A stretch of DNA of 64,000 bases from an uncultured Bacteroidales bacterium (GCA_902801485.1 CADCIP010000001.1:62001-126000), one strand, 5' to 3'. Counted from the first letter of the stretch, positions 32,793-41,563 are shown. Numbers and translations: made by a program. Notes: a model not told the origin generated them from the sequence alone.

Positions 32793-33517
32793 ACGGTAGT
32801 TTTGGGAATAAAGCGTTGTAGCTGCTGATGCAATTCGGCACTGGCATTGTTAAGGTACACGGGCTGGGATTTCTCGTCCATTTGCAAACTCTTCCATGCA
32901 CCCATAATATAATAGAGGCGGTCGGCATCATTATCAACACTATAAGTAGAAGCAAAATGCAACCGCTGGTCCTTAAAACAGCATACAAGCATATTCTTGG
33001 AAGCAATCATAGCATAAAAATGTATGCTGTGGTCCTGATTCTTTCGGTCGGCATTGGCGATAGTCTCTATGGCCCGTCCTTCCAGACTGAGGACTTCCAC
33101 ATCGGGATAGATAGATTGAACGGCCAGAATCACCTGCTGGTTTGCAGAGAAAAGTTCCACGACCTCCAAGGAGGGAAGAATCTGATAATACACCTCGTTC
33201 TTTCCCACCTTTAACGAGGGAAAAGTAAGGTTGTAGAGTGGAAAGACCTCCTCGCGTCGGAAATACTCCAAGGGAACACATGTGCTGGGCGAAAGAACAA
33301 GAAGTTCAACACTTTGGAAGGTGTATTCTGAAAAATGGGGACGTCTGAGTGCCTTCTCGAGCAACTGGCACAATGGGGTACGGCCATCAGCCGTTACATC
33401 CTCCTTTTGTACCAGCGAATTATCGGCAGCGTAAAGGATAGACAAAGAAAATCCATCCGAGAACAGTCGGATGGATAATCTATATGTGTTATGCAGATTA
33501 CTCCCAGTTACCTGCAT
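32780..33517 (-). CDS. DUF3822 family protein
   Basis: 245 residues from ATG 33517 (MQVTGSNLHNTYRLSIRLFSDG); a start at 33544 is possible but overlaps the upstream gene further. The family is conserved in Bacteroidota directly before rsmD and has an actin-like ATPase-related fold according to its family description; the role is unknown. Features: LSIRLFSDGFSLSILY, LEVVELFSANQQVILAVQSIYP, IHFYAMIASKNMLVCCFKDQ. Confidence 0.8.
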   Translation of the reverse strand: MQVTGSNLHNTYRLSIRLFSDGFSLSILYAADNSLVQKEDVTADGRTPLCQLLEKALRRPHFSEYTFQSVELLVLSPSTCVPLEYFRREEVFPLYNLTFPSLKVGKNEVYYQILPSLEVVELFSANQQVILAVQSIYPDVEVLSLEGRAIETIANADRKNQDHSIHFYAMIASKNMLVCCFKDQRLHFASTYSVDNDADRLYYIMGAWKSLQMDEKSQPVYLNNASAELHQQLQRFIPKTTVCEL

Positions 33518-34187
33518 TGTTATTCCAGTTGTTACCGGCATCACCGATCTTCAGACCGGGATAAGCACCCTTAGCATCAGCCTCTTCCGCACGGTTATAG
33601 ATAAGGCGGTCGCCCTGCTTACCCATACCCTTCAGGAAACAACTGTCGGGAGCATTGCACTCCATAACCTGAATAATGCTACCTGAGCGTGTAGTGTTAG
33701 GACATGCAAAAATCTCGAAGGTGTCACCCTCTGCAAAAGGAATGAAACGCAGAGAGTCGGCCACAAAACCTTCATAGTTATACAGAGAGTCAATAAGAGA
33801 AACCCATACGGTGTCACGACGGAAATCCTGCAAACCATTGGCAATGATTGCTGCCTGGTCTCCACTGTTTACAATTTCCGCAGCCTTAGACTCTGTAAGT
33901 CCAGAATCCATCTGCTTGTCGCTAAGCACACCCTGTTTCATCACAACAGGAAGACGTCCGGTCTTGACAAAATTGATGAGTACTGACCAGTCAGCACAAT
34001 ACTCGCCAAATTGAGCCTTGTAAGCTTCCTCGGCACTACGGATTTCCATCAAACGTGACTTAACGACGTTCTCGCGAGCGGTTACTTCGGCACCAAAATC
34101 TTCTGTGTCTCGAATGCTTCTCCAAGTGATGAAGAGCAATCCAACTACACAAAGACCCAAAAAAACATTAATAAGCTTCTTGTTCAT
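33498..34187 (-). CDS. Membrane-anchored protein of unknown function
   Basis: 229 residues with one N-terminal TM (LINVFLGLCVVGLLFITW, about 4-21) and a periplasmic or external domain (ENVVKSRLMEIRSAEEAYKAQFGEYCADWSVLINFVKTGRLPVV) resembling the pseudopilin-like start found in many Bacteroidota. It ends in an asparagine/glycine-rich tail (GNNWNNNAGNWE). It overlaps the DUF3822 start by 20 nt and is probably in one operon with DUF3822 and rsmD. No family with known function is recognised. Confidence 0.7.
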   Translation of the reverse strand: MNKKLINVFLGLCVVGLLFITWRSIRDTEDFGAEVTARENVVKSRLMEIRSAEEAYKAQFGEYCADWSVLINFVKTGRLPVVMKQGVLSDKQMDSGLTESKAAEIVNSGDQAAIIANGLQDFRRDTVWVSLIDSLYNYEGFVADSLRFIPFAEGDTFEIFACPNTTRSGSIIQVMECNAPDSCFLKGMGKQGDRLIYNRAEEADAKGAYPGLKIGDAGNNWNNNAGNWE

Positions 34188-34280
34188 GTTGTTATTTGTA
34201 TTTTATTTTGTATATTCGCATCGCAAAAATAAAAATTTTAATTTACATAAACGAGATTTCGTGCTTTTTTTTCAAAAAGA

Positions 34281-35771
34281 ATGATGATAAGTGATGAATT
34301 AGGGGCTCTATTAAGAGGGAATTTCGCTCATGAACCCACAAAAGAGCAGAATTTGGTGGTATGCGAGTGGGAGAATTTCCTACTCAGCAGAAATGCCAAT
34401 ACACTTTTTCTGCTGAAGGGGTATGCCGGAACGGGAAAGACCTCGCTTGTGGCAGCCTTGGTAAAGACTCTGTTACAGCTGAAACAGCCGGTAATGCTGC
34501 TGGCTCCTACCGGCAGGGCGGCCAAGGTACTCTCCTCTTATGCAAATGCTCCCGCTTACACCATTCACAAAAGAATATATCGTCAGAAATCCATCACAGA
34601 GATGGACAGCTTCCGGACAAGCGTCAATCTGCACAAGCACACGCTCTTTATTGTGGACGAGGCCTCGATGATTGCTAACGAAGGGCTTTCCGGCTCTATG
34701 TTCGGAACAGGACGGCTGTTGGACGACCTGATGCAGTTTGTATATTCGTGCGAAGGTTGCCGACTGATACTGGTAGGTGATACGGCTCAGCTTCCTCCCG
34801 TGGGAGAAGAGGAGAGCCCTGCCCTGAGTAGAATTGTTCTGGAAGGCTATAATCTGGATGTCATGGAGGTGCATCTCACTGAGGTAGTAAGGCAAGAGCA
34901 GGAATCGGGCATCCTTTGGAACGCCACTCATCTGAGGCAACTGATGCAGGAGGAGATGTATTACGAGTTCCCCCGTCTGCGAACCAACTTCCCAGATGTA
35001 TGCGTCATGCCGGGCGATGAACTGATAGAGGCTTTAGAGGACAGCTACCACCAATGTGGAACCGACCAAACCATTGTGGTGACCCGTAGCAACAAACGAG
35101 CTAATATATTTAATAATGGTATAAGGGCAAGAATCCTGGATTATGAGGAGGAACTCTCCAGTAACGACTTAGTGATGGTAGCAAAGAACAACTATTACTG
35201 GACAAGCCTCACCCCCCGCCCTCTCTCAGGAGAGGGGAAATCAAGAAAGCCTTCCTCCTCGGGGGAAGGTTTGGAAGGGGGCTTTTTCATCGCCAACGGC
35301 GATGTGGCTGTAGTACGGCGTTTCCGGAACGAGCGTGAGCTTTACGGTTTCCGTTTTGCTGATGCCACCTTGCGGTTCCCCGACTATGATAATCTGGAGA
35401 TGGATGTAACGGTCTTGTTAGATACGCTACAAAGCGAGGCCCCTGCCCTCACCCGTCAGCAACAGGAACAACTCTTCAATGCCGTGTGGGAGGATTATCC
35501 CGAGATTCGTGACAAACGCGAACGTATGAAACGCCTACGCCAAGACCCCTATTACAACGCCCTTCAGATTAAATATGCCTACGCTGTAACTTGCCACAAG
35601 GCGCAGGGTGGACAATGGCAGCACGTGTATATCGACCAAGGTTACATTACCGAAGATATGCTCTCCCCAGATTACTTCCGCTGGCTCTACACAGCTCTAA
35701 CAAGAGCCACAGAAAAAGTCTTTCTAGTAAACTGGCCAAAGGAACAGATAGAGACGTTAGACTTTAGTTAA
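34281..35771 (+). CDS. RecD-like ATP-dependent DNA helicase (superfamily 1)
   Basis: 496 residues. Walker A GYAGTGKTS (about 47-55), Walker B FIVDEASMI (about 128), the motif GDTAQLPPVGEE (about 168), and the UvrD-like C-terminal YAYAVTCHKAQGGQW (about 433) with YTALTRATEKVFLV make it an SF1B 5'-3' helicase related to RecD and PIF1/Dda. It is compact and lacks partner RecBC genes. Around residues 309-336 two in-frame palindromic elements insert SLTPRPLSGEGKSRK and SSGEGLEGGFF. The stop codon lies in a hexanucleotide array, followed by a terminator. Confidence 0.88.
   Translation: MMISDELGALLRGNFAHEPTKEQNLVVCEWENFLLSRNANTLFLLKGYAGTGKTSLVAALVKTLLQLKQPVMLLAPTGRAAKVLSSYANAPAYTIHKRIYRQKSITEMDSFRTSVNLHKHTLFIVDEASMIANEGLSGSMFGTGRLLDDLMQFVYSCEGCRLILVGDTAQLPPVGEEESPALSRIVLEGYNLDVMEVHLTEVVRQEQESGILWNATHLRQLMQEEMYYEFPRLRTNFPDVCVMPGDELIEALEDSYHQCGTDQTIVVTRSNKRANIFNNGIRARILDYEEELSSNDLVMVAKNNYYWTSLTPRPLSGEGKSRKPSSSGEGLEGGFFIANGDVAVVRRFRNERELYGFRFADATLRFPDYDNLEMDVTVLLDTLQSEAPALTRQQQEQLFNAVWEDYPEIRDKRERMKRLRQDPYYNALQIKYAYAVTCHKAQGGQWQHVYIDQGYITEDMLSPDYFRWLYTALTRATEKVFLVNWPKEQIETLDFS
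35207..35286 (+). repeat. GC-rich palindromic elements, two copies in frame in the helicase
   Basis: CTCACCCCCCGCCCTCTCTC AGGAGAGGGG, then CCTTCCTCCTCGGGGGAAGG TTTGGAAGGGGGCTTTTT. Confidence 0.75.
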
Positions 35772-35799
35772 CGATAACGATAAAGACAACGATAACGGG
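35770..35799 (+). repeat. Hexanucleotide array, 5 units
   Basis: AACGAT AACGAT AAAGAC AACGAT AACGGG, across the helicase stop codon. The same AACGAT word recurs at 61322. Confidence 0.7.
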
Positions 35800-35835
35800 C
35801 GGACAGCACATTTCACAGCACTATCCGCTTTTCTT
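35799..35835 (+). terminator. Terminator hairpin with conserved downstream tail
   Basis: GCGGACAG (35799-35806) / CTATCCGC (35821-35828), then TTTTCTT. The following ACTAACAA-CAACGG-TGGAAC (35837-35860) recurs with the same spacing after the hairpin at 41654. Confidence 0.7.
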
Positions 35836-35885
35836 CACTAACAATACAACGGAGTGGAACATGAGCAAACAAGTCTCCGTAATGT

Positions 35886-35907
35886 TTTAACATCTTTTAT
35901 GGGTAAA
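35886..35907 (+). promoter_or_regulatory. 22-bp motif upstream of the ECF-TonB fusion gene
   Basis: TTTAACATCTTTTATG followed by GGTAAA, 51 bp before the ATG at 35959. The same motif with one change lies 54 bp before the 37034 gene. Candidate target of the adjacent sigma factor. Confidence 0.55.
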
Positions 35908-35958
35908 CTTTCGGAGTATTTTGCGTTAAACGAGTAGAAACTCTAAACAACGGACACA

Positions 35959-36903
35959 ATGGGAACTGACTTTATAACAGAACAAGCGTTCAAGGAAATG
36001 GTTGAACGGATGCGCCCCCGACTGATGCAGATGGGACGCGAGTTCTTCGGTTCCGACACCGAGGCCGAGGAAGTAGTACAGGAAACATGGCTCAGGGCAT
36101 GGAACGTGCGCGACAAAGTGATGCTCACCGATGCCTACGTCATGCGCATTGCCCGCAACTGCTGCGTCTCGATGTGGCGCGGACAGCGGGCTCAAATAGA
36201 ATTGGCAGCCGATGACGGCACAGCCGTAACAGAGATTACACCAGAGGAAGAGGTAGAGGAGAAGGAGAACTCTGAATGGCTATTGTCGCGCCTGCAACGT
36301 ATGCCCAAGAACGAACGTGAAGTATGGCAACTGTTCTATGATGATGGCTTGACAGTAGAAGAAATTGCCGAAGTACGCAGTATCAGCGTTGCTACCGTCC
36401 GTAAGACTATCTCAAATGTCCGAAGCCGTTTGCGCAAAGACATACGCCGTCATTTCTTCGGATTACGCCATCTGCTTATCTTAATCTTCGTCGCCCTGAT
36501 TACAGGCATCGCTGTGGCAGCCTTCGTCAATCCGCAGGGCCGCGTGCGCGGTATTATGGAAAAACTGTTATTCATACCGGAAGATACAACAATATATGAT
36601 AGTCCAGAAGTATTACCAAGCAGCAATATGGATTTAGAAAAGTTCTACAGATTTATCATTTCAGAACTGCATTATCCGGAATCAGCTGCTGATGAGGGCG
36701 TAGAAGGGCATGTTATTGTCAGCTTTGTAGTCGAGAAGGATGGTAGCCTTACTCATTTTGAGACTTTGAATTCGCCTGATGAGCGTCTCAGCGCAGAGGC
36801 CATCCGTGTTATTAGTCTGACTGCACCTTGGCATCCTGCACAGAATAAAAAGAAATCTGTCCGTAGCCGGTTCAGTTTGCCAATCAATTTCAGATTAAAG
36901 TAA
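35959..36903 (+). CDS. ECF sigma factor fused to a TM segment and a TonB C-terminal domain
   Basis: 314 residues in one uninterrupted frame. Residues about 1-165 are an ECF sigma: region 2 (LMQMGREFFGSDTEAEEVVQ, VMRIARNCCVSMWRGQR) and region 4 (NEREVWQLFYDDGLTVEEIAEVRSISVATVRKTISNVRSRL). Residues about 176-194 are a TM (LLILIFVALITGIAVAAFV). Residues about 222-314 are a TonB C-terminal domain (YPESAADEGVEGHVIVSFVV ... RVISLTAPWHPAQNKKK). The topology puts sigma in the cytoplasm and TonB-C in the periplasm. No separate anti-sigma is present. The next gene is a TonB-receptor-like barrel with the same upstream motif, suggesting one signalling unit. Release by proteolysis or tethered activity are both possible. 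Confidence 0.82.
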   Translation: MGTDFITEQAFKEMVERMRPRLMQMGREFFGSDTEAEEVVQETWLRAWNVRDKVMLTDAYVMRIARNCCVSMWRGQRAQIELAADDGTAVTEITPEEEVEEKENSEWLLSRLQRMPKNEREVWQLFYDDGLTVEEIAEVRSISVATVRKTISNVRSRLRKDIRRHFFGLRHLLILIFVALITGIAVAAFVNPQGRVRGIMEKLLFIPEDTTIYDSPEVLPSSNMDLEKFYRFIISELHYPESAADEGVEGHVIVSFVVEKDGSLTHFETLNSPDERLSAEAIRVISLTAPWHPAQNKKKSVRSRFSLPINFRLK

Positions 36904-36926
36904 AGAGAAAATAGTCCTAAAGTCAC

Positions 36927-36954
36927 AAGCCTCACTGAGAAGTGGGGCTTTTTT
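36927..36954 (+). terminator. Intrinsic terminator after the ECF-TonB gene
   Basis: AAGCCTCACT-GAGA-AGTGGGGCTT then TTTT (36927-36954). Confidence 0.8.
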
Positions 36955-36957
36955 CGG

Positions 36958-36979
36958 TTTAACATCTTTTATGAGTAAA
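36958..36979 (+). promoter_or_regulatory. 22-bp motif upstream of the 37034 receptor gene
   Basis: TTTAACATCTTTTATG followed by AGTAAA; 21 of 22 positions match the copy at 35886, at almost the same distance from the start codon. Confidence 0.55.
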
Positions 36980-37033
36980 GATTTGGGCAGAAATACATTT
37001 AAAGGATAGAAACAGGAACAAAACGAATACACT

Positions 37034-39763
37034 ATGTCAAACAATAGTTTCTTTCACCGCTTTATGCTCATCATTACCATTCTCGGCACAGTTGGTAAGG
37101 CACAGAGTCAAACCATTATCGAGGGGACAGTAACGGACTCTCTCGGACGAGCTGTGGATGCTTTCATTACTATATCGCCCAAAGGCACAGGCAATATCAT
37201 CGGTTTTGCTGATACTGAAGAAAAAGGCTACTATAAGCTTCAGTTCAAAAGTGAAACGGACTCCGTAGTGGTAACGGCTGCGGGAATGGGTATTGGCAAT
37301 GTGTCGCGTATCGTAGGTAATAAATCCCAACGATTGGATATTATGGTTCACCATAAAGAGATTGAACTCAGGGAAGTGTCAGTCAAGGCTGATAAGATAC
37401 GGCAGAACGGCGACACCATCAATTACTTCGTCGGTACCTACCAGCAGCAGGGCGATCGCGTCATAGGTGACGTACTGAAACGTATGCCTGGCATCGAGGT
37501 GTCTGAGAACGGGGGCATCAAGTACAACGGCAAGGCCATCAAAAAGTTCTACGTGGAGGAAATGGACCTGCTACAGGGTCGTTATGGCATAGCAACCAAC
37601 AACATCAATGCACAGGACGTTGCCACCGTGCAGGTGCTTGAGAACCACCAGCCCGTAAAGATGTTACAAGGCAAGACCCTTACAGATGATGTTGCCATCA
37701 ACCTGAAGCTGAAGAACTCAGCCAAAGGAACGATAGCCATCAACACTATGCTGGGAGGCGGTGCACAACAGGCGCAGACCTTAGGCAGCAATCCCTTATG
37801 GACAGCCGAGGCGGTAGGCATGTACTTTGCCAAACGCCGTCAAAACATGACATTATATAAAGGTAATAATACAGGCGAAGATATATCAAAAGAACTTACA
37901 CAGCACTATTCCAGTATCAATAGTGTAGGCCTTTACCCCTTCTGCCCAACGAATGTTATACAGCCCAGCGGCTCTGGTCTTCCGCAGAAGCGTACTTTTA
38001 ACAACCACAGCCACATCGTTACGCTCAACCATTTGGAGAAACTGAACAAAGATACGGAGACAGGCATTAACATTGCCTATCATAACGACTGCATACGCAG
38101 GGAAGGAAATAGTCTGAGCGACATCTTTATAAATGATGACAGCAGATTGCTAACCCGAGAGATTCTGACCAGTGAAACGAAGATAAACAACCTGAATGTG
38201 CAGGCGCGTTACAACTGGAATGCAGAAAACGGTTTCATGGCTAATGTGCTGAAGTTTGATACCAATTGGAACAGCGACCATGTGGATGGTCTGATGGCGT
38301 CAGAACAGATGGGATTCGTACCTGTGAACTATGGCAACGAGCGTGTCCGCCAGCACTTCCGCCGTCCGGAACTCTCCATCTCGAACACCTTTAATACCAT
38401 ACGTAACATAGGCAAGAACACCTTTGACCTTCATTTCTCAGCCGGCTATGCACACCGTCCCAATACCCTCAACGTAGCAATTGACTCATTGGATTCACAA
38501 TCCATAATCCACAACTCGCAATCATATCAGCAGGACATTAACTCCCACCATATTGCCGCTTGCTTCAACACCAGCTACGAGTTCCGCTTGGGCGATCATT
38601 TCCGCTTCAACTACGGCATCAACGCATCGGCCAATCTGCATGGCATCGTTACCGACCTTGATGGCGCAACCAACTTTCAACTCTCAACTTTCAACTCTCA
38701 ACTAACCAATGACCTCTGGTACAACACCTACAACATAGCCCTTTGGCAAAGCTACAAATACAATACTCACGACTTAGACATCACCCTGGCTTTGCCGTTA
38801 GAGCTCTATACACAAACGCTGGACGACCGCATCCGCAAGGACAAGAACAGCTACACCCATCTGCTCTTTTTCCCTTCGCTCTCGCTCAATTGGGTCATCA
38901 CCCGTAACCTCTGGTTCTCTGCAGGTGGCAACTACAGCAAGACCGTGGGTGATCCGGGCGGCATCTATAGCGGCTACATTATGTCTAACTACCGCGCTTT
39001 CCAACGCAGCTACGTAGACCAACTCTCCGAGACCAAGAACTACAGTGCCAACGCAGGCCTGCGATACCGTAGTGCCATTCGCGCCATCTTTGCCAATGTA
39101 GGCTTTAATTACCGCCGTACTCATGACAATCAGATTTATGGTTACAGCTACGAAGGTGCCACCAGCGTGGTGCAAGCTATCAACCAACCCACCGTTGCCC
39201 AGACATACAGCATTAGCGGCGATGTCAGCAAAGGCTTTGATTTCTTGCACTCTAACATTCGCATCTTTGGCGGGTACCGCCTCTCTGAGAGTGAGCGTCT
39301 TATCTCCCAAAACCTATACCAATATCATGCTCAGGACATCAGCTTCGGCGGCAGTCTCTCGTTCTGTCCCGTAGAATGGATGGGCATCGTCTGCAGTAGC
39401 GGTTTCAACCTCAGTAGAAGTAAGACCAAGAGCACATCACTTACACCAGGTTGGAATGGGGCTACCGTACGCAGCAGCACACAGCGCTTGTCCATGAGCC
39501 TATATCCTACCAAAACACTTACGTTGACACTGGCTGCCGAAGACAACTACAATAATCTGACGGAAGAGAACCGCCATGCCTGGTTCGGTGATGTCTCGGC
39601 CAAGCTCAAGCTGAAGCGCTTTGACTTAGAGCTCCAACTCAACAATATCTTTGACCAGCGCCAATATACCCGCGTAACGTACAGCAGTCTGGACATCTAC
39701 ACACAGACCTCGCAACTGCGTCCCCGTAATGCAATCCTTACCGTAAGATTCAAACTTTTTTAA
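37034..39763 (+). CDS. TonB-receptor-like outer-membrane protein
   Basis: 909 residues: signal peptide (HRFMLIITILGTVGKAQSQ), CarboxypepD_reg-like domain (about 29-110), plug-like domain (about 120-240: GDVLKRMPGIEVSENGGIKYNGKAIKKFYVEEMDL), then a beta-barrel ending in ILTVRFKLF, the classical aromatic terminal strand. It is a distant relative of the 29050 protein. Heptanucleotide arrays lie in frame at 38496-38523 (SQSIIHNSQS) and 38667-38701 (FQLSTFNSQL), in predicted extracellular loops. It follows the ECF-TonB gene and precedes a GLPGLI gene by 11 bp, so it is probably co-regulated and co-transcribed with the latter. Confidence 0.85.
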   Translation: MSNNSFFHRFMLIITILGTVGKAQSQTIIEGTVTDSLGRAVDAFITISPKGTGNIIGFADTEEKGYYKLQFKSETDSVVVTAAGMGIGNVSRIVGNKSQRLDIMVHHKEIELREVSVKADKIRQNGDTINYFVGTYQQQGDRVIGDVLKRMPGIEVSENGGIKYNGKAIKKFYVEEMDLLQGRYGIATNNINAQDVATVQVLENHQPVKMLQGKTLTDDVAINLKLKNSAKGTIAINTMLGGGAQQAQTLGSNPLWTAEAVGMYFAKRRQNMTLYKGNNTGEDISKELTQHYSSINSVGLYPFCPTNVIQPSGSGLPQKRTFNNHSHIVTLNHLEKLNKDTETGINIAYHNDCIRREGNSLSDIFINDDSRLLTREILTSETKINNLNVQARYNWNAENGFMANVLKFDTNWNSDHVDGLMASEQMGFVPVNYGNERVRQHFRRPELSISNTFNTIRNIGKNTFDLHFSAGYAHRPNTLNVAIDSLDSQSIIHNSQSYQQDINSHHIAACFNTSYEFRLGDHFRFNYGINASANLHGIVTDLDGATNFQLSTFNSQLTNDLWYNTYNIALWQSYKYNTHDLDITLALPLELYTQTLDDRIRKDKNSYTHLLFFPSLSLNWVITRNLWFSAGGNYSKTVGDPGGIYSGYIMSNYRAFQRSYVDQLSETKNYSANAGLRYRSAIRAIFANVGFNYRRTHDNQIYGYSYEGATSVVQAINQPTVAQTYSISGDVSKGFDFLHSNIRIFGGYRLSESERLISQNLYQYHAQDISFGGSLSFCPVEWMGIVCSSGFNLSRSKTKSTSLTPGWNGATVRSSTQRLSMSLYPTKTLTLTLAAEDNYNNLTEENRHAWFGDVSAKLKLKRFDLELQLNNIFDQRQYTRVTYSSLDIYTQTSQLRPRNAILTVRFKLF
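38496..38523 (+). repeat. Heptanucleotide array, 4 units, in frame
   Basis: CACAATC CATAATC CACAACT CGCAATC. Confidence 0.65.
38667..38701 (+). repeat. Heptanucleotide array, 5 units, in frame
   Basis: CAACCAA CTTTCAA CTCTCAA CTTTCAA CTCTCAA; encodes NFQLSTFNSQL in the barrel. Confidence 0.8.
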
Positions 39764-39774
39764 ACCAATAAATT

Positions 39775-40638
39775 ATGAACAGAAGATTTTATATTATCAT
39801 TTTGGCCTTTGCTGCCATATGCAATGGGGCAAGTGCACAACAGAAACAGGGGAGGGTACATAGACCATTGCCTGCTGACTATGGGATGAAGAAGCCAACC
39901 ATGATTGGCCGAAGTAAAATAAGGATTAAGTATGCTTTCCAGCCAAAGGACATACACGACCCGGAAACGTGGATTGATTGTGGACAGTTGCTTGTCGGCG
40001 ACGGGCTGACGCTCTATACGAGTTATTTTGTGGCGCAAAATGATTCGGCTCTGCGCGCATGGCTGAAAGCCAATCCCAAGAAGAGTTACTATCCCAATAG
40101 ATTGTGCCTTCATGGGCGAGACTATGCTTTCTGGACGGAGTATCAGTATGGCTATTTCTATGTTCGTGAAAATGAACTGACCGAGTGGGCTATTATGCCC
40201 TTTCCTGAAATTACACACTATCGCTATAGTGAACCATGGCCCTCTATGAAATGGGAACTGAGTGATGAACAGCAGACCATCTGTGGCTATCAATGTCAGA
40301 AAGCCACATGCCATTGGCGTGGCCGAGACTTTGCGGCATGGTTCACGCCAAAGATACCTATAAAGTCGGGGCCTTGGAAATTTGGGGGATTACCAGGCCT
40401 TATTATGAAGGTATATGATAGCAGACGCCTTTATCTATGGGAGGCTGTGGCCGTAGAGAAGGGCTCCTTTCCCATCTACCAACCTGATGAACATATGTAT
40501 AAGAAGAGTACTCGCCAGAAAGTATGGAAAATGCAGAGCGAGTGGAACAAACGCCACAATGAGCTCGCCGGAGTGCTTGACTTCAACTTCCACCCCAAGA
40601 CAAAACGCTACCCATACGATCCACTGGAACTTGAATAA
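39775..40638 (+). CDS. GLPGLI family protein
   Basis: 287 residues, signal peptide MNRRFYIIILAFAAICNGASAQ. The family motif appears as KFGGLPGLIMKV (about 202-213), preceded by the typical CGYQCQKATCHWRGRDFAAWFTPKIPI. GLPGLI proteins are periplasmic or secreted proteins of Bacteroidota, often encoded after TonB-receptor-like proteins with a CarboxypepD_reg domain, as here. The function is unknown; the neighbourhood suggests cooperation with the 37034 receptor. Confidence 0.9.
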   Translation: MNRRFYIIILAFAAICNGASAQQKQGRVHRPLPADYGMKKPTMIGRSKIRIKYAFQPKDIHDPETWIDCGQLLVGDGLTLYTSYFVAQNDSALRAWLKANPKKSYYPNRLCLHGRDYAFWTEYQYGYFYVRENELTEWAIMPFPEITHYRYSEPWPSMKWELSDEQQTICGYQCQKATCHWRGRDFAAWFTPKIPIKSGPWKFGGLPGLIMKVYDSRRLYLWEAVAVEKGSFPIYQPDEHMYKKSTRQKVWKMQSEWNKRHNELAGVLDFNFHPKTKRYPYDPLELE

Positions 40639-40670
40639 CCCATTTTTACTAACAACTGGCAGTAACCCTT

Positions 40671-40778
40671 ATGCCCCGTTTCTCCAGCGATTGGGGTGGT
40701 GATATGAACACAGAGGAATACGCTGACATGCTTCGCAACGAGAACGTTGAAAATACAAGAACTGTTGAAACTTGGTAA
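40671..40778 (+). pseudogene. Small antitoxin-like ORF (35 aa), probably a remnant
   Basis: Encodes MPRFSSDWGGDMNTEEYADM then LRNENVENTRTVETW. The FSSxWGG...LR....RTVE-W pattern resembles short antitoxins that precede PIN-domain toxins in Bacteroidales. It ends 6 nt before the VapC-like remnant. Whether it is complete cannot be decided. Confidence 0.4.
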
Positions 40779-40784
40779 ATTTCT

Positions 40785-40934
40785 ATGGAACAATATTTGC
40801 TTGACACCTGCATTTGCATCTCTATGTTCCGAAACGAAGGGCGTAACAGAACAATTAGATGGAACAGCGATTCGGGAGAAATAGGATTGACCTTCAGGTG
40901 CTGCGGGAGTTCTGATTTGAGATGGGCGGGTTAA
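40785..40934 (+). pseudogene. VapC-like PIN-domain toxin remnant
   Basis: Begins MEQYLLDTCICISMFRNEG, the start of a PIN-domain RNase toxin (first acidic residue in LLDT). The expected continuation VTEQL appears only in another frame just after a GGG run, and both frames soon stop. So there has been a frameshift and loss of the remaining about 110 residues. Confidence 0.6.
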
Positions 40935-40949
40935 ACTGTTGCTTTCGAA

Positions 40950-41007
40950 ATGTACATAAAAATGTACGTGTTTTCTTTGGGAGATTTAATATAATGTCGT
41001 ATCTTTG
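40950..41007 (+). promoter_or_regulatory. Promoter and putative operator of the YoeB-like TA module
   Basis: TTTG (40976-40979), 20 bp, TATCTTTG (41000-41007). Upstream, ATGTACAT (40950-40957) and ATGTACGT (40962-40969), one helical turn apart, could bind the antitoxin-toxin complex. Confidence 0.65.
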
Positions 41008-41034
41008 CAGCAGAACAACAAATATTATTGAAGT

Positions 41035-41289
41035 ATGACAGCACTTACTTTCACAGATTTCAGAAAGAACATGGCCAGTTCGTTCGACCTCGTGGACGCT
41101 GGTGAGCATGTGTTCATTAACAGAGGGAGCAAGAAAATGTATGCCATCATCCCTGTTGATGATGACGACCTGACAATAACCCCCGCTATGGCAGCTAAGA
41201 TAGAGAAAGCCAGAAAGGAATATCGGGAGGGGAAAGGTGTGTCCCTGAAGACCCACGAAGATATTGACAAGTATTTCGAATCGCTGTGA
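41035..41289 (+). CDS. Phd/YefM-like antitoxin
   Basis: 84 residues: an N-terminal DNA-binding half (TFTDFRKNMASSFDLVDAGEHVFINRGSKKMYAIIPV) in the pattern of YefM/Phd antitoxins, and a charged, probably disordered toxin-wrapping half (EKARKEYREGKGVSLKTHEDIDKYFESL). The toxin ATG follows 1 nt after the stop. The protein should repress its own promoter with the toxin as co-repressor, as known for this family. Confidence 0.8.
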   Translation: MTALTFTDFRKNMASSFDLVDAGEHVFINRGSKKMYAIIPVDDDDLTITPAMAAKIEKARKEYREGKGVSLKTHEDIDKYFESL

Positions 41290-41290
41290 T

Positions 41291-41563
41291 ATGTACGAGG
41301 TTAAGGTTTTACCAGAAGCAGAGAAAGTAATCAAGAAGTGGAAGAAATCAAACCCACAGCTCTTTAAGAAGTACCAAAAGATTTTTCACGAGTTAGCAGA
41401 TCATCCACGTACAGGTATTGGGCATCCAGAAGCACTCAAGGGCGGAAATGACGTAACTTATTCCCGTCATATCACGGCTCATGACCATATTATCTACGAT
41501 ATTTACGACAATACGCTGGTAGTGTTAGTAATCGATACCGAGGGCCATTATAGCGATAAGTAA
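41291..41563 (+). CDS. YoeB/RelE-type mRNA interferase toxin
   Basis: 90 residues from ATG 41291. MYEVKVLPEAEKVIKKWKKS, the central IFHELADHPRTGIGHPEAL and the C-terminal RHITAHDHIIYDIYDNTLVVLVIDTEGHYSDK follow the Txe/YoeB RelE-fold ribosome-dependent endonucleases. The basic and aromatic catalytic residues near the C-terminus (H, Y) are present, so it is likely active. The whole module is intact while neighbouring modules are decayed. Confidence 0.85.
   Translation: MYEVKVLPEAEKVIKKWKKSNPQLFKKYQKIFHELADHPRTGIGHPEALKGGNDVTYSRHITAHDHIIYDIYDNTLVVLVIDTEGHYSDK

Noticed and set aside
40648-40655. Third copy of the ACTAACAA terminator tail
   Set aside because: Only eight bases match; the hairpin and the CAACGG and TGGAAC blocks are missing.
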